From contig NZ_WBVP01000009.1 of assembly GCF_008933155.1 (NCBI RefSeq), positions 1-64,000 on the forward strand: a stretch of DNA of 64,000 bases, in the 5' to 3' direction. The number at the start of each line of letters is the position of its first letter. Position 1 is the first letter of the stretch. Positions 1-8,189 of the stretch are shown one piece after another. Origin of the DNA: Aliivibrio finisterrensis (lineage in GTDB: Bacteria > Pseudomonadota > Gammaproteobacteria > Enterobacterales > Vibrionaceae). Below the pieces are notes generated by a model, which worked only from the letters and a program-made list of their open reading frames with translations, was not told where the DNA came from and searched no databases. The position numbers and the translations under genes were made by a program.

Positions 1-16
1 GACGTAAGAGTGAATA

Positions 17-138
17 TAACAAATACATCAACACGATTTGCTACATTCGGCATTCTAGGTTTCTTTGAGTTTACCGTATTAAGTGGTAAATTTGGGCTTA
101 ATCTGCATGGTAGCAAACGTGTTATGCAGGCGTTACAT
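17..138 (+). repeat. attC-like integron recombination site A
   Basis: An approximately 120-bp imperfect palindrome that closely matches a second copy at 991-1112. The left arm (AACAAATACATCAACACG) pairs with the right arm (CGTGTTATGCAGGCGTTA) with the unpaired bases typical of attC hairpins, and inner segments (GATTTGCTAC and GTAGCAAACG) also pair. Length and ends resemble Vibrio VCR-type attC sites. The cassette exchange point would be within the GTTA at about 132-135. This copy closes a cassette that begins left of the window. The integrase gene and attI are not in view. Confidence 0.75.
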
Positions 139-203
139 GCCAAAGTTGTCTCCTTTGAGATACAGTGTTATAGTTTAACCAGATTTGATAATTAGAGGTT
201 GCT

Positions 204-461
204 ATGCCAGAGAATAGATGCATTGCTTGGGCTTTCATTTTGTTTGTATTTTTTTGATAACAAGCAGCATAAATTACCTCATATTCATGTCAAATATGGT
301 AGCTATGAGCTAATCATAGCAATTCAAACAGGTGAGTGCTTAGAGGGTTATTTACCAAATAAGCAACGAAAACGAGCAGAAGCTCACATTGAAAGCAATC
401 GAGTAAAATTGATGGCAATGTGGAAACATCAGTTGCTGGTATTAATCCGGGTAAATTATAG
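204..461 (+). pseudogene. DUF4160 family protein, frameshifted cassette gene
   Basis: The central reading frame (about 209-430) encodes a typical DUF4160 core with KLPHIHVKYGS and a conserved MAMWKH near the end. The expected start, ATG at 204 six bases after AGAGG, is out of frame with this core: removing one base near 210-213 would restore MPEIDALLG. A missing base near 429-430 changes the C terminus; adding it back gives AVAGINPGKL followed by the TAG at 459-461, just before the next gene. As read, an 88-residue product from TTG at 199 is possible but has neither native end. DUF4160 proteins are commonly paired with DUF2442 proteins and may be toxins, which is inference. Either gene decay or sequencing error could explain the two indels. 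Confidence 0.7.
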
Positions 462-468
462 GTGACGT

Positions 469-993
469 ATGTTGAAAGTAATTGATGTTGATTTGGTAGC
501 TGATTTTACACTTGAGCTTACTTTTAGTGACGGTTATACCGGTGAAGCTAACTTAACTGAGTATTTCCAAAAAGAAGCATTTAGGCATGTGACTAATTTT
601 CAAAAGTTTGCATTAACTGCTGATGGCTCTCTTGATTGGAGTGGTGTTGAATTATCAGCGGCAACGTTAAAAGAAATCACGGTTGGTAGTTATGCTGAAT
701 CTGATTTAACGCCTTTTGACGTTAAAGAAATGGAAATGGTAATAAAGCAGGCTTCATGGGATTCAATGCAAGAAGGTCGAGCTGACATTTTGCAAGCGGC
801 TATTCGTTCTTATGTTGAACAATTTGGCCACAGTGTTGTAATTGAGCGTGCAGGAATTAAAAGTAGAACGAGTGCTTATCGTTCATTAAAACCTGAAACG
901 ACACCAAGTTTTGGTACTTTGGTTCAATTAGGTCATGCAGTTATTGAATTGGCTAAAGATAGAGTTTCTGCTCATTCTTTGAGCCGCATGTAA
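469..993 (+). CDS. DUF2442 protein with C-terminal helix-turn-helix domain (putative antitoxin/regulator)
   Basis: The 174-residue product starts like DUF2442 proteins (MLKVIDVDLVADFTLELTFSDG, split here as MLKVIDVD then LELTFSDG), with the DUF2442 fold over about residues 1-80. Residues about 103-160 (DILQAAIRSYVEQFG, then ERAGIKSRTSAYRSL and PSFGTLVQLG) resemble the HTH of addiction-module antidote regulators. It follows the DUF4160 gene by 7 bp, as in a toxin-antitoxin pair, and its TAA stop is part of attC site B, which is typical of integron cassette genes. The antitoxin role is inferred from family pairing and the DNA-binding-like tail. Since the partner is frameshifted, this gene may now be a lone regulator. 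Confidence 0.75.
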   Translation: MLKVIDVDLVADFTLELTFSDGYTGEANLTEYFQKEAFRHVTNFQKFALTADGSLDWSGVELSAATLKEITVGSYAESDLTPFDVKEMEMVIKQASWDSMQEGRADILQAAIRSYVEQFGHSVVIERAGIKSRTSAYRSLKPETTPSFGTLVQLGHAVIELAKDRVSAHSLSRM

Positions 994-1112
994 CAAATGC
1001 ATCAACACGATTTACTACACTCGGCATCTCAGGTTGTCGGGTGTTTCTCGTTTTAAGGCGTAAATTTTAAGTATAATTGCATAGTAGTAAACGTGTTATG
1101 CAGGCGTTAGCT
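991..1112 (+). repeat. attC-like integron recombination site B
   Basis: The second copy of the VCR-like palindrome. Arms AACAAATGCATCAACACG and CGTGTTATGCAGGCGTTA pair imperfectly, as do TTTACTACAC and GTAGTAAACG inside them. It begins at the stop codon of the DUF2442 gene and ends at GTTAG (1106-1110). Together with site A it defines one complete cassette of about 975 bp (133-1106). No further attC copy follows, so this may be the distal edge of an integron array or an isolated cassette. Confidence 0.78.
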
Positions 1113-1252
1113 CATGGAGTTACCCACGTTTTGTAGACACCACATTAAGTTAGAACTACAGTATCGGTTAAGATTATAATCAGACATAACTATTGAGCCT
1201 TATGTTTATATTGACTACAATGGCGCACTTTTTATTTTCACAGGCAACGAAC

Positions 1253-1501
1253 ATGAACGATATCAAATCTCAACCAGCTTTACCAGATCACCTTTCTGGT
1301 AATCCACGCAGTCCGCATCATGTAGCAGAGTGTTTTGAATATCACATTGGTATCAAACTTAATGGTAAAGAGCGTACAGATGTTGAAGAATACTGTATCA
1401 GTGAAGGCTGGGTTAAAATCCCATCACCAAAAGCATTAGATCGCCGTGGCCAACCAATGCTAATCAAATTAAAAGGTACTGTTGAAGCTTTCTACAAGTA
1501 A
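1253..1501 (+). CDS. DUF3297 family protein
   Basis: Small soluble protein of 82 residues. The ATG at 1253 begins MNDIKSQPALPDHLS, matching the usual DUF3297 start; an in-frame start 60 bp upstream adds a tail foreign to the family. Conserved blocks are PRSPHH, GIKLNGKERTDVEEYC, SEGWVKI and KALDRRGQPM, ending LIKLKGTVEAFYK. The molecular function of DUF3297 is unknown. It lies just outside attC site B and has its own terminator, so it looks like ordinary chromosomal content rather than a cassette gene. Confidence 0.88.
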   Translation: MNDIKSQPALPDHLSGNPRSPHHVAECFEYHIGIKLNGKERTDVEEYCISEGWVKIPSPKALDRRGQPMLIKLKGTVEAFYK

Positions 1502-1531
1502 GTAATTAACTTCACACCGTTCTAAATAAAG

Positions 1532-1564
1532 AAAGGCGACCTCATAAAGAAGTTGCCTTTTTTA
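1532..1564 (+). terminator. Intrinsic terminator after DUF3297 gene
   Basis: Stem AAGGCGAC / GTTGCCTT (one G-T pair) followed by six T residues, about 30 bp after the stop codon at 1501. Confidence 0.8.
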
Positions 1565-1586
1565 TAGTTATTATGTATTTACTTAA

Positions 1587-2954
1587 TTAAAAGATTAAGT
1601 GTGCCATACCTGCAATCACAGGTAACGTAATCAACGTACGTAGAATGAAGATAGCAAACAGTTCAAAAATATTTACAGGGATTTTACTACCAAGAAGTAA
1701 AGCACCCACTTCAGACATGTAGATAAGTTGAGTCACAGACATAGCAGCGATAACAAAGCGAGTCATCTCACTATCGATAGACGCCGCAATAATTGATGGA
1801 ATGAACATATCAGCAAAACCAACGACAATGGTTTGAGATGCTTCAACCGCATAAGGAACACCAAGTAATTCTAAGAAAGGAATAAAGGGTTGGCCCAATA
1901 CAGAAAATACAGAAGTATATTCAGCAATCACCAAAGCAATAGTACCAAGCGCCATAACAACAGGTAATACACCAAAAACCATATCAACTGCGTTTTTAAC
2001 GCCTTCACCAAACACACTTCGAATAGAAGTTACTTTTGAAGCCTTATTCATTGCTTGTTCAAGGCCCCAAGAAAAAGTCGTATAGCCTTCTGGGATAACT
2101 TCAGCATCAACAGCGCGTTCAGAACCATCGATAAACAGGTCCTTTTTACGGCTAAGAGGAGGCAGGCGAGGGATGATAATTGCCGCAACAACACCGGCTA
2201 GACATACCGTTAAGTAAAATGGTAAGAAATAGCTTTCTAATTCAACTTGCGCAATAACCACTAAGCTAAAGGTAATAGACACAGCAGAGAACGTCGTACC
2301 AACAACAGCAGCTTCACGTTGAGTATAAAACTTCTCTTCATATTGCTTACTTGTTAAAAGAATACCAACAGAACCATCACCTAACCAAGAAGCCATACAA
2401 TCAATAGCTGAACGACCAGGTAAATTGAAAACAGGGCGCATAATTTTACTTAAAAGAGCACCGAACAATTCCAATAAACCAAAGTTAAGCAATAAAGGAA
2501 GCAGTAATCCCGCAAAAATAAAGACAGAGAATAAAACAGGCAACAGATCGTTAAGAACTAGACCACCTGTATTTGGTTCCCATATCGCTTCAGGACCAAC
2601 TTGAAAGAAAACCATTGCAGCAGCGATGCCGCCAATTAAGCGAACCACAAACCAAAGAGGGGTAGGGTTAAGTAAACCAAATAAAAAGTCGTTATTTGTG
2701 ATAATGCTAGGCTTAATAATCTTAGCCAGAATGGTAACCACAGACATCAACATAACGATGCCAGTAACTATTGCAACTAGATACTCACCAAACAAAGCTT
2801 GAATTGATTTTGCTAATACAGCAACAGGAATGGTGATATCACCGTTATAAGTGATTGGAGCCATAAATAGGAATAGGCCAATCAACGATGGGATAAGAAA
2901 CATTAGAAGATTCTTCTTCTTGCTCATTTGGGGTATCTCACTTGAATTTTGCAT
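1587..2954 (-). CDS. YjiH family inner-membrane protein (nucleoside-recognition Gate domain)
   Basis: Integral membrane protein of 455 residues, hydrophobic from about residue 15, with roughly ten or more membrane segments. It has the two-part Gate (nucleoside recognition) organisation of YjiH proteins: FGLLELFGALLSKIMRPVFNLPG in the first half (key residues L-F-G...M-R-P) and GVKNAVDMVFGVLPVVMALG in the second. Substrate and direction are not known for the family. The start is preceded by GAGAG at a normal distance; an alternative ATG lies nine codons inside. Upstream lie several ATTCA/TGAAT words (3005-3099), suggesting but not proving arginine-type regulation. Confidence 0.8.
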   Translation of the reverse strand: MQNSSEIPQMSKKKNLLMFLIPSLIGLFLFMAPITYNGDITIPVAVLAKSIQALFGEYLVAIVTGIVMLMSVVTILAKIIKPSIITNNDFLFGLLNPTPLWFVVRLIGGIAAAMVFFQVGPEAIWEPNTGGLVLNDLLPVLFSVFIFAGLLLPLLLNFGLLELFGALLSKIMRPVFNLPGRSAIDCMASWLGDGSVGILLTSKQYEEKFYTQREAAVVGTTFSAVSITFSLVVIAQVELESYFLPFYLTVCLAGVVAAIIIPRLPPLSRKKDLFIDGSERAVDAEVIPEGYTTFSWGLEQAMNKASKVTSIRSVFGEGVKNAVDMVFGVLPVVMALGTIALVIAEYTSVFSVLGQPFIPFLELLGVPYAVEASQTIVVGFADMFIPSIIAASIDSEMTRFVIAAMSVTQLIYMSEVGALLLGSKIPVNIFELFAIFILRTLITLPVIAGMAHLIF

Positions 2955-3004
2955 AAATCTCTCAATTACAACTAGTTAATAAAAAGCTAATCCTTAGCAT
3001 TATT

Positions 3005-3099
3005 ATTCACTAAACTTCCGTATTCATTCAGTTATTACGGAGAGTACACTGTTTTTTTAAAAAGTGGAATACTATTCATTAAAAAAAAGTATTTATTCA
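3005..3099 (-). promoter_or_regulatory. Cluster of TGAAT half-sites upstream of yjiH-family gene
   Basis: Five ATTCA words (3005, 3022, 3026, 3074, 3095; TGAAT on the gene strand) fall within 95 bp directly upstream of the membrane-protein gene. ArgR boxes are built from TGAAT and ATTCA half-sites, but no complete well-matched box is formed here, so the assignment is only a suggestion. Confidence 0.3.
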
Positions 3100-3182
3100 C
3101 TTATACGTGGTGATAACTATTGGATAGCATTTAAAATGCAACTGAATTGTTTGTTTTTTGTTACATTCTAAAAATTAAATAT

Positions 3183-3210
3183 AAAAAAAGCCCCCGTGAT
3201 TGGAGGCTAT
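3183..3210 (-). terminator. Intrinsic terminator of ABC-class ATPase gene
   Basis: On the minus strand AGCCTCC and GGGGGCT pair around a short loop and are followed by seven T residues, 15 bp after the stop of the 3225-4880 gene. Confidence 0.85.
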
Positions 3211-3224
3211 AATTGATAAGTGAG

Positions 3225-4880
3225 TTATTTAAAGTCTGCAACTCGCATTCTGTTTAATGTTGCCATAACTTCAATCACTCGAGGTTTAGCTAAATCACCA
3301 TGCTTAGGCATCAACTCATGCCAATTATCATGAAGTTGCTGAGCAATAAATTCAACAGGGTTAGATTCCCAACCTGGTGTTTGAGATAACTGGAACCACA
3401 TCCAACCGATAGCATGAAGCTGAGCGGAAGATTGCAGCTGAGACATGGCGGTAATATCAACTAATTCACGACCAAAACGAAGCGTATTCTTGTTTCTTGC
3501 TTGAATACGGAATTTACCTTCTTGCAAAATAGCCTGAAGAGAAGAGCGGTTTAACTGACGAGTTTGAGTTGGTAATAAATGCTCAGAACCTTCACGAACT
3601 CGCGTTGTAGGATGAGTCGCTACCACTTCCTTTGCTTTTACAGTGACATCAACGGCTTGGTAATCATGCATTTGAATCACGGTATCGGCAACATCAAGGT
3701 AATCACCAGAGCCACCCATAACTAGGATAGTTGATACATCTAACTCATCACGAAGTTGACCAATACGATCAACTAATGGCGTGATTGGCTCAGCTCCATT
3801 ATTAACTAGTGCTTGCATGCGCTCATCACGGATCATGAAGTTGGTAGCAGACGTATCTTCATCAATTAATAATGTTTTTGCTTGAGCTTCTAAAGACTCT
3901 TGAAGCCACGCAGCTTGTGACGTAGAACCCGATGCATCTTGAGTAGAGAAACACGTCGTATCTTTACCCATAGGAAGGTGGTTGATGTAGTTTGAAAGAT
4001 TCAAACTATGAACACAACGGCCATCTTCTGCTTGAATTTTAGCCGTTGACTCTTCAGTAACGATATATTCGCGACCATCACCAGGGATGTGATCATAAAT
4101 AGAGCGCTCCAAGGCATTTAATAACGTTGATTTACCATGGAAGCCACCACCAACAATCAGAGTGATACCTTTTGGGATCCCCATGCCTTTAATAAGACCG
4201 CGATTCGGTGTCGATAACTCTACTTCAAGAGAAGCAGGGCTTTGGAATGGAATTGCGTCTTTCATTGGGCGATCATTATTACCAGCAATACGCGGTAAAA
4301 TACTGCCATTAGCAACGAAAGCGACTAAATTATTGTCAGATAACTGACGACGCAACGCGACTTGATCAACGATAACTTGACAGTGGGCTTTAAGCTCATC
4401 AATAGGTAATTCGCGGGCTAATAAAGTACGGCGGATATATTTTGGCATATGAAATGTCAAAATATTAATCGCGCGTTTAGCTAAGATCTCGCGACCATCA
4501 GCAGGCAAGTTCATGTTATAACGAAGTTCAATCCCTTCATCATCAAAAATAACTGACGTATGATCTAAAACAGTTTGGCCAGAAAGCGCAATTGAAAGTG
4601 TCGTGTCTTTCTCAAGCAATTGACTAAAGTGGCGAGCAAGAAAGTCCCTTGCAGCACGCTGGTAATCAAGAGAGGTTTCTTGCAGCCATTGAAGATGTGT
4701 AAGTGACCATGCACGTTTAGCTCTTAATCGTGACGGCGGCGCGTAGGGATCAGATTGAACATTATCAATAGATAAAGTGAAGTCAGTGAAATCATATTCC
4801 CCTTTAATAGAGGTATAGCTACGATAGTTTCTTTTTTCTAATTTTTTTAGTTTGGCTTCAAGATGTTCCATTACATTCAC
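3225..4880 (-). CDS. Predicted ATPase of the ABC class (PF09818 / COG3044)
   Basis: Cytosolic 551-residue protein. The N-terminal half is charged and family specific; the ATPase core follows, with Walker A GGGFHGKST at about 244-252 and a Walker B-like segment TLLIDEDTSA at about 336-345. No membrane segments and no partner permease nearby, so it is not a transporter ATPase. The family occurs widely in gamma-proteobacteria and its role is not established. It stands alone with its own terminator at 3183-3210. The annotated ATG is the third candidate-free choice; a second Met at codon 4 gives nearly the same protein. Confidence 0.88.
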   Translation of the reverse strand: MNVMEHLEAKLKKLEKRNYRSYTSIKGEYDFTDFTLSIDNVQSDPYAPPSRLRAKRAWSLTHLQWLQETSLDYQRAARDFLARHFSQLLEKDTTLSIALSGQTVLDHTSVIFDDEGIELRYNMNLPADGREILAKRAINILTFHMPKYIRRTLLARELPIDELKAHCQVIVDQVALRRQLSDNNLVAFVANGSILPRIAGNNDRPMKDAIPFQSPASLEVELSTPNRGLIKGMGIPKGITLIVGGGFHGKSTLLNALERSIYDHIPGDGREYIVTEESTAKIQAEDGRCVHSLNLSNYINHLPMGKDTTCFSTQDASGSTSQAAWLQESLEAQAKTLLIDEDTSATNFMIRDERMQALVNNGAEPITPLVDRIGQLRDELDVSTILVMGGSGDYLDVADTVIQMHDYQAVDVTVKAKEVVATHPTTRVREGSEHLLPTQTRQLNRSSLQAILQEGKFRIQARNKNTLRFGRELVDITAMSQLQSSAQLHAIGWMWFQLSQTPGWESNPVEFIAQQLHDNWHELMPKHGDLAKPRVIEVMATLNRMRVADFK

Positions 4881-5038
4881 ATTATCAAATAAAGTTGTGA
4901 GCAGTATAACAAAAAGCCCGTCATAATAAGAACTTCTTTCATGCAGATATGAAAAAATAACTCTACGACTATTGGCTAATTTACTTTTCTAAGAGTTTCA
5001 AGTCATAGTAATGCTAATTAGACGTAAAGGAGTACAGT

Positions 5039-5272
5039 ATGAATGCTATCGTTACTATTTTAGAAAATATATTTATTGGCTCAGGAATTATTTGTCTTTT
5101 GCTTGCTATTTCACTGTATGGAAAACGAACCGCAGATTGGGGTGGAGCATGTCTACTTTTTGTCAAAAGAATTGATCTGTCTCTCCAAGAGCATAAATGG
5201 TATCGGATTGGCGTCAGCTTATTTTTTATTGGTGTACTTGTACGCATTCTGAATTTAACACTTTGGGGATAA
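5039..5272 (+). CDS. Small inner-membrane protein, unrecognised
   Basis: A 77-residue protein with two predicted membrane segments (about residues 8-28 and 55-75) separated by a polar loop containing KRIDLSLQEHKWYRIG. A strong ribosome-binding site AAAGGAG (5026-5032) lies seven bases before the ATG, which favours this strand over a longer antisense open frame. I do not recognise a family. It sits alone between a minus-strand ATPase gene and a plus-strand oxidoreductase gene. Confidence 0.72.
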   Translation: MNAIVTILENIFIGSGIICLLLAISLYGKRTADWGGACLLFVKRIDLSLQEHKWYRIGVSLFFIGVLVRILNLTLWG

Positions 5273-5452
5273 GAGTTACTCACAGTTATCCACATTTTCT
5301 GTGGGTAACTATTTGAATAACCACTTAACACTATGAAATTTAAAATAAATGCCTCTATAGCAAGCTTTTTATTGTTATATCCTATTATTTTTTTGTGACG
5401 CGAAGTAAAATACATAAGTCAATAAAAATAGCCTTGGATAAATAAAAATAAG

Positions 5453-6862
5453 ATGGACAAAAGACAACCACGTAAGAGAATTGCCATTATTGGTGGCGGG
5501 ATAGCGGGCTCAAGCATTGCCATGTATTTATCTGAGTATGATGTTGATATTATTCTGTTTGAAGAAGGCACAAGTTTAGTTAATGGGCCGCCAATATGTC
5601 ACCTTCATGCAGGGGGGAATTTATACCGAGAGATCTCTGATGAACAATGTACTACGTTACTCTCTGAATCTATTGAGACCGTACGTTACTTTCCTCATAC
5701 ATTAAATGAGCGGCCAACTATTATCGCAATCCCTACAGCCGATAAAGGTCAACCTGAGGCGTTATTACCTCGTCTAAAGCTTTTGCAGAAAATCTATTCT
5801 AAATTAATAGAAGATGATGAAAGTAATCAAGTTTTTGGTCCTGCATCTGATTACTTTAAAACTTATTCAAAATTAGACCTGAAAAGAATTGCATCATACC
5901 CTCTAACTAATAACCCTAAAACACTTGATGATTGGTTAATTGCTTTTTCCAAACAAGTCGACCTGAATCAATTAAAATACCCAATTGTGCTTGTTCAAGA
6001 ATATGGATTAAGTGTCTTTCGTATGGCGGCGACAGCACAATTAACATTATCAAATCAAAGCAACGTAACCCTAAATTTTGCCAACTCAGTAAATGGGGTG
6101 GTCAAAAATGAAGAAGATCATGGCGGTTGGGTTTTAAGCTATACAAAAGAGAACCAAACACATTCAGAAATGTTTGATTATGTGATTAACAGCGCCGGTT
6201 TTAAAACAGGCATAATCGACGATCTTGCCAATAAGCCTAAAAAGAGATTTGTTGAGTTTAAAGCTGCATACGTTGCACAGTGGGGCAATGTAAATAATGG
6301 TAAATGGCCAGAAATAATTTTTCATGGAGAACGGGGGACACCTCAAGGCATGGCTCAATTTACTCCGTATCCAAATGGTTTTTTTCAGTTACATGGTATG
6401 ACAGAAGAAATTACTTTATTTAAGAATGGGCTCTCTAGCTCTTGTCACCTTTCAGCGCAACCTAAACTACCGAAAGAGTTTAATAAAAAAATTAATCAAG
6501 GTTGGGATCCGAAAATCCAAAAAGAAAGAACACAAAAGGCCATCAACCATTTAGCTCAATTTATGCCAGAATTTGCACAAGCAATACCCGCCGGAAAACC
6601 GTTATATGGCGCTCAACAAATACCTGGCGATGACATTACATTAAGAGCAGCAAATATATCCTATACATCTGACGGTTACTTTAGGGCTGAAATTGTCAAA
6701 GCATCTTCTGCGATAACATGCGCTAAAGAAATAGCGCAATTAATACATTTACAAGAAAATAAAAAATCAGCGTTAATTTTTACTATAGAAGACGTTGAAA
6801 AGAAAGCAGAAGTATTAGCAAAAGAACGCGGTTACCCCGTAGAGTTGGCACAAATATATTAA
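5453..6862 (+). CDS. FAD-dependent oxidoreductase (DAO-like)
   Basis: Soluble flavoprotein of 469 residues. The N terminus carries the dinucleotide-binding motif RIAIIGGGIAGSSIAMYLS with G14, G16 and G19, followed by a strand ending in FEEG where the acidic residue contacts the adenosine ribose. A second FAD contact region appears as YVINSAGFKTG near residue 245. The substrate is not evident; it belongs to the D-amino-acid-oxidase-like fold group by eye. The ribosome-binding site is weak. No clear operon partner; the next terminator is 170 bp downstream. Confidence 0.8.
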   Translation: MDKRQPRKRIAIIGGGIAGSSIAMYLSEYDVDIILFEEGTSLVNGPPICHLHAGGNLYREISDEQCTTLLSESIETVRYFPHTLNERPTIIAIPTADKGQPEALLPRLKLLQKIYSKLIEDDESNQVFGPASDYFKTYSKLDLKRIASYPLTNNPKTLDDWLIAFSKQVDLNQLKYPIVLVQEYGLSVFRMAATAQLTLSNQSNVTLNFANSVNGVVKNEEDHGGWVLSYTKENQTHSEMFDYVINSAGFKTGIIDDLANKPKKRFVEFKAAYVAQWGNVNNGKWPEIIFHGERGTPQGMAQFTPYPNGFFQLHGMTEEITLFKNGLSSSCHLSAQPKLPKEFNKKINQGWDPKIQKERTQKAINHLAQFMPEFAQAIPAGKPLYGAQQIPGDDITLRAANISYTSDGYFRAEIVKASSAITCAKEIAQLIHLQENKKSALIFTIEDVEKKAEVLAKERGYPVELAQIY

Positions 6863-7030
6863 GTTTAACAGTAAATGCGAACCAAGTAACAGTGCAGTGT
6901 TCTGGGGTTTAAATGCATGCCAACATTAATTATGAGCATGATATAGACGCCACTTTTATACTCTTTTTATATAGATATGTGCATTATCACTTTGAACTAC
7001 AATAGTTTATGCCGTACGGTGGTGGAAAAT

Positions 7031-7062
7031 GAGATAATTTGATTGAATTATCTCGTTTTTTT
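7031..7062 (+). terminator. Strong intrinsic terminator 170 bp after the oxidoreductase gene
   Basis: Perfect nine-base stem GAGATAATT / AATTATCTC, six-base loop, then G and seven T residues. It lies well past the stop of the preceding gene and just before the PilZ gene, so it may end either a long 3' UTR or a separate small transcript. Confidence 0.85.
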
Positions 7063-7101
7063 GTTGAAAATAGCTACATAGTAATCTCATCAAGGTGATA
7101 T

Positions 7102-7479
7102 GTGGAATTTTTACTGAAACGCCGTTGGCCTAGATTTGAATGTAAAAAATCAGTCAATGCAAAAATTTTTTGGGCACATCGATTAATGCCATTTGTCAGT
7201 GTTAAGTTGATGGATGTATCAAAAAAAGGGTTTGGATTTACCAGCGAACGGAAGCTTCAGGAAGGCTGTTGTGAATTAAGGATCCGTTCTTTTCCTGCGA
7301 TGATGGGGAACATTGTCTATCGTAAAGAATTTAAAAATCAAGCGGGTGATACTTGCTATCAATACGGCTTTTATTTAACTACGCAGTTACATAAGACGCA
7401 AATTGAAAATCTAGGGTGTAGAGGGGTTATTAATATTGAGCACATCAATAATGATCCCAAACAGGAACCGTTAGGTTAG
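7102..7479 (+). CDS. PilZ domain protein (probable c-di-GMP receptor)
   Basis: Single-domain protein of 125 residues. The c-di-GMP-binding signature is complete: RRWPR provides RxxxR at residues 7-11 and DVSKKG provides DxSxxG at 38-43, followed by beta-strand segments of the barrel (ELRIRSF, GNIVYRKEF, YQYGFYL). The GTG start is chosen because AAGGTG lies five bases before it and the ATG overlapping it opens a frame that closes after five codons. Downstream target unknown. An EAL phosphodiesterase gene lies in the same window at 55013. Confidence 0.85.
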   Translation: MEFLLKRRWPRFECKKSVNAKIFWAHRLMPFVSVKLMDVSKKGFGFTSERKLQEGCCELRIRSFPAMMGNIVYRKEFKNQAGDTCYQYGFYLTTQLHKTQIENLGCRGVINIEHINNDPKQEPLG

Positions 7480-7487
7480 AAGTACTT

Positions 7488-8122
7488 TTAGTTTGTAGAA
7501 CATTCGAACAAAGCGAAACAAAGGAAATATTTTAGCAGCGTATGCTTGTTAGTCGTTTCTAATGGATGGAAAATAGAGCAATTAATGCATGTGAGTTGAA
7601 ACGTTTGTTGCATAATAATGGCGAGATCATCATTTTCTTCTGGAATTAAATTGTTAATTCCTTGATGTTTAAAGTTTGGCTCCACCTTAGATAAATTACC
7701 AGTCCACCAATGATAGAGTGTTTTGCTGCTACGAGTTCTGTCTTACTAATGGTCACACAAAGTAGCAAGGAGGTCTGAGCATTTGATGTCACTCTCTTTA
7801 ACTAACTGTGTTATAGCCGAAAAAATTTGATCTTTAGCTTCCGTTTTTGCATTAAGAAATTGTGGATAAATTACCCATGTTTTTTATTGTTTATTACAAT
7901 CGTATAAATGTAAAGGTTATGGCTGCTACCACAAGAGTGCAATGAGCATTTTACATCAGTATATTCTTGTTTTACTAATACCTGTAATCGTCGCTGAAAC
8001 GCAGCACGTAAATGCACTAAGGACATTCCCCGATTGTGAATAGTCGGGTAATGATGCTGACAAAGCGCTTTATAATTATCATTGAATGCATTCAGCGAAT
8101 TAATAAATAATGGCTCTAACAA
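7488..8122 (-). pseudogene. Decayed open frames of unknown origin
   Basis: Between the cti remnant and the PilZ gene, the minus strand holds short disconnected frames: one of about 84 residues starting near 8122 (LEPLFINSLNAFNDNYK...), a stretch reading KDQIFSAITQLVKESD broken by a stop, then ELVAAKHSIIGGLV and a final frame VEPNFKHQGINNLIPEEND that ends at 7488. The fragments shift frame repeatedly and look like one or two disrupted genes rather than several small ones. I do not recognise the family. Confidence 0.4.
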
Positions 8123-8133
8123 AAGTATTCCTT

Positions 8134-8170
8134 TTAAAAAGTCCAGTGTTACTTCATAACTCTGGACTTT
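8134..8170 (-). terminator. Intrinsic terminator downstream of the cti remnant
   Basis: Nine-base perfect stem AAAGTCCAG / CTGGACTTT followed on the minus strand by a T run, 20 bp beyond the ancestral cti stop codon. Its survival helps mark the old 3' end of the gene. Confidence 0.7.
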
Positions 8171-8189
8171 CAATAGTTCATATTAATAA

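Noticed and set aside
10-195. A 61-codon plus-strand frame at the left edge
   Set aside because: It reads straight through attC site A, has no ribosome-binding site and no coding character.
1130-1165. TGTAGACACC motif resembling the end of an IS3-type element
   Set aside because: Only about ten bases; no partner inverted end, transposase fragment or target duplication was found nearby.
5014-5415. A 133-codon minus-strand frame over the small membrane protein gene
   Set aside because: The opposite strand has a strong ribosome-binding site and a membrane-protein pattern; this frame is polar, unlike any known protein and has no start signal.
7871-8173. A 100-codon minus-strand gene starting at 8173
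   Set aside because: Its first 14 codons are the hairpin of the cti terminator; at most a shorter frame from about 8122 could be real, and the surrounding frames are broken.
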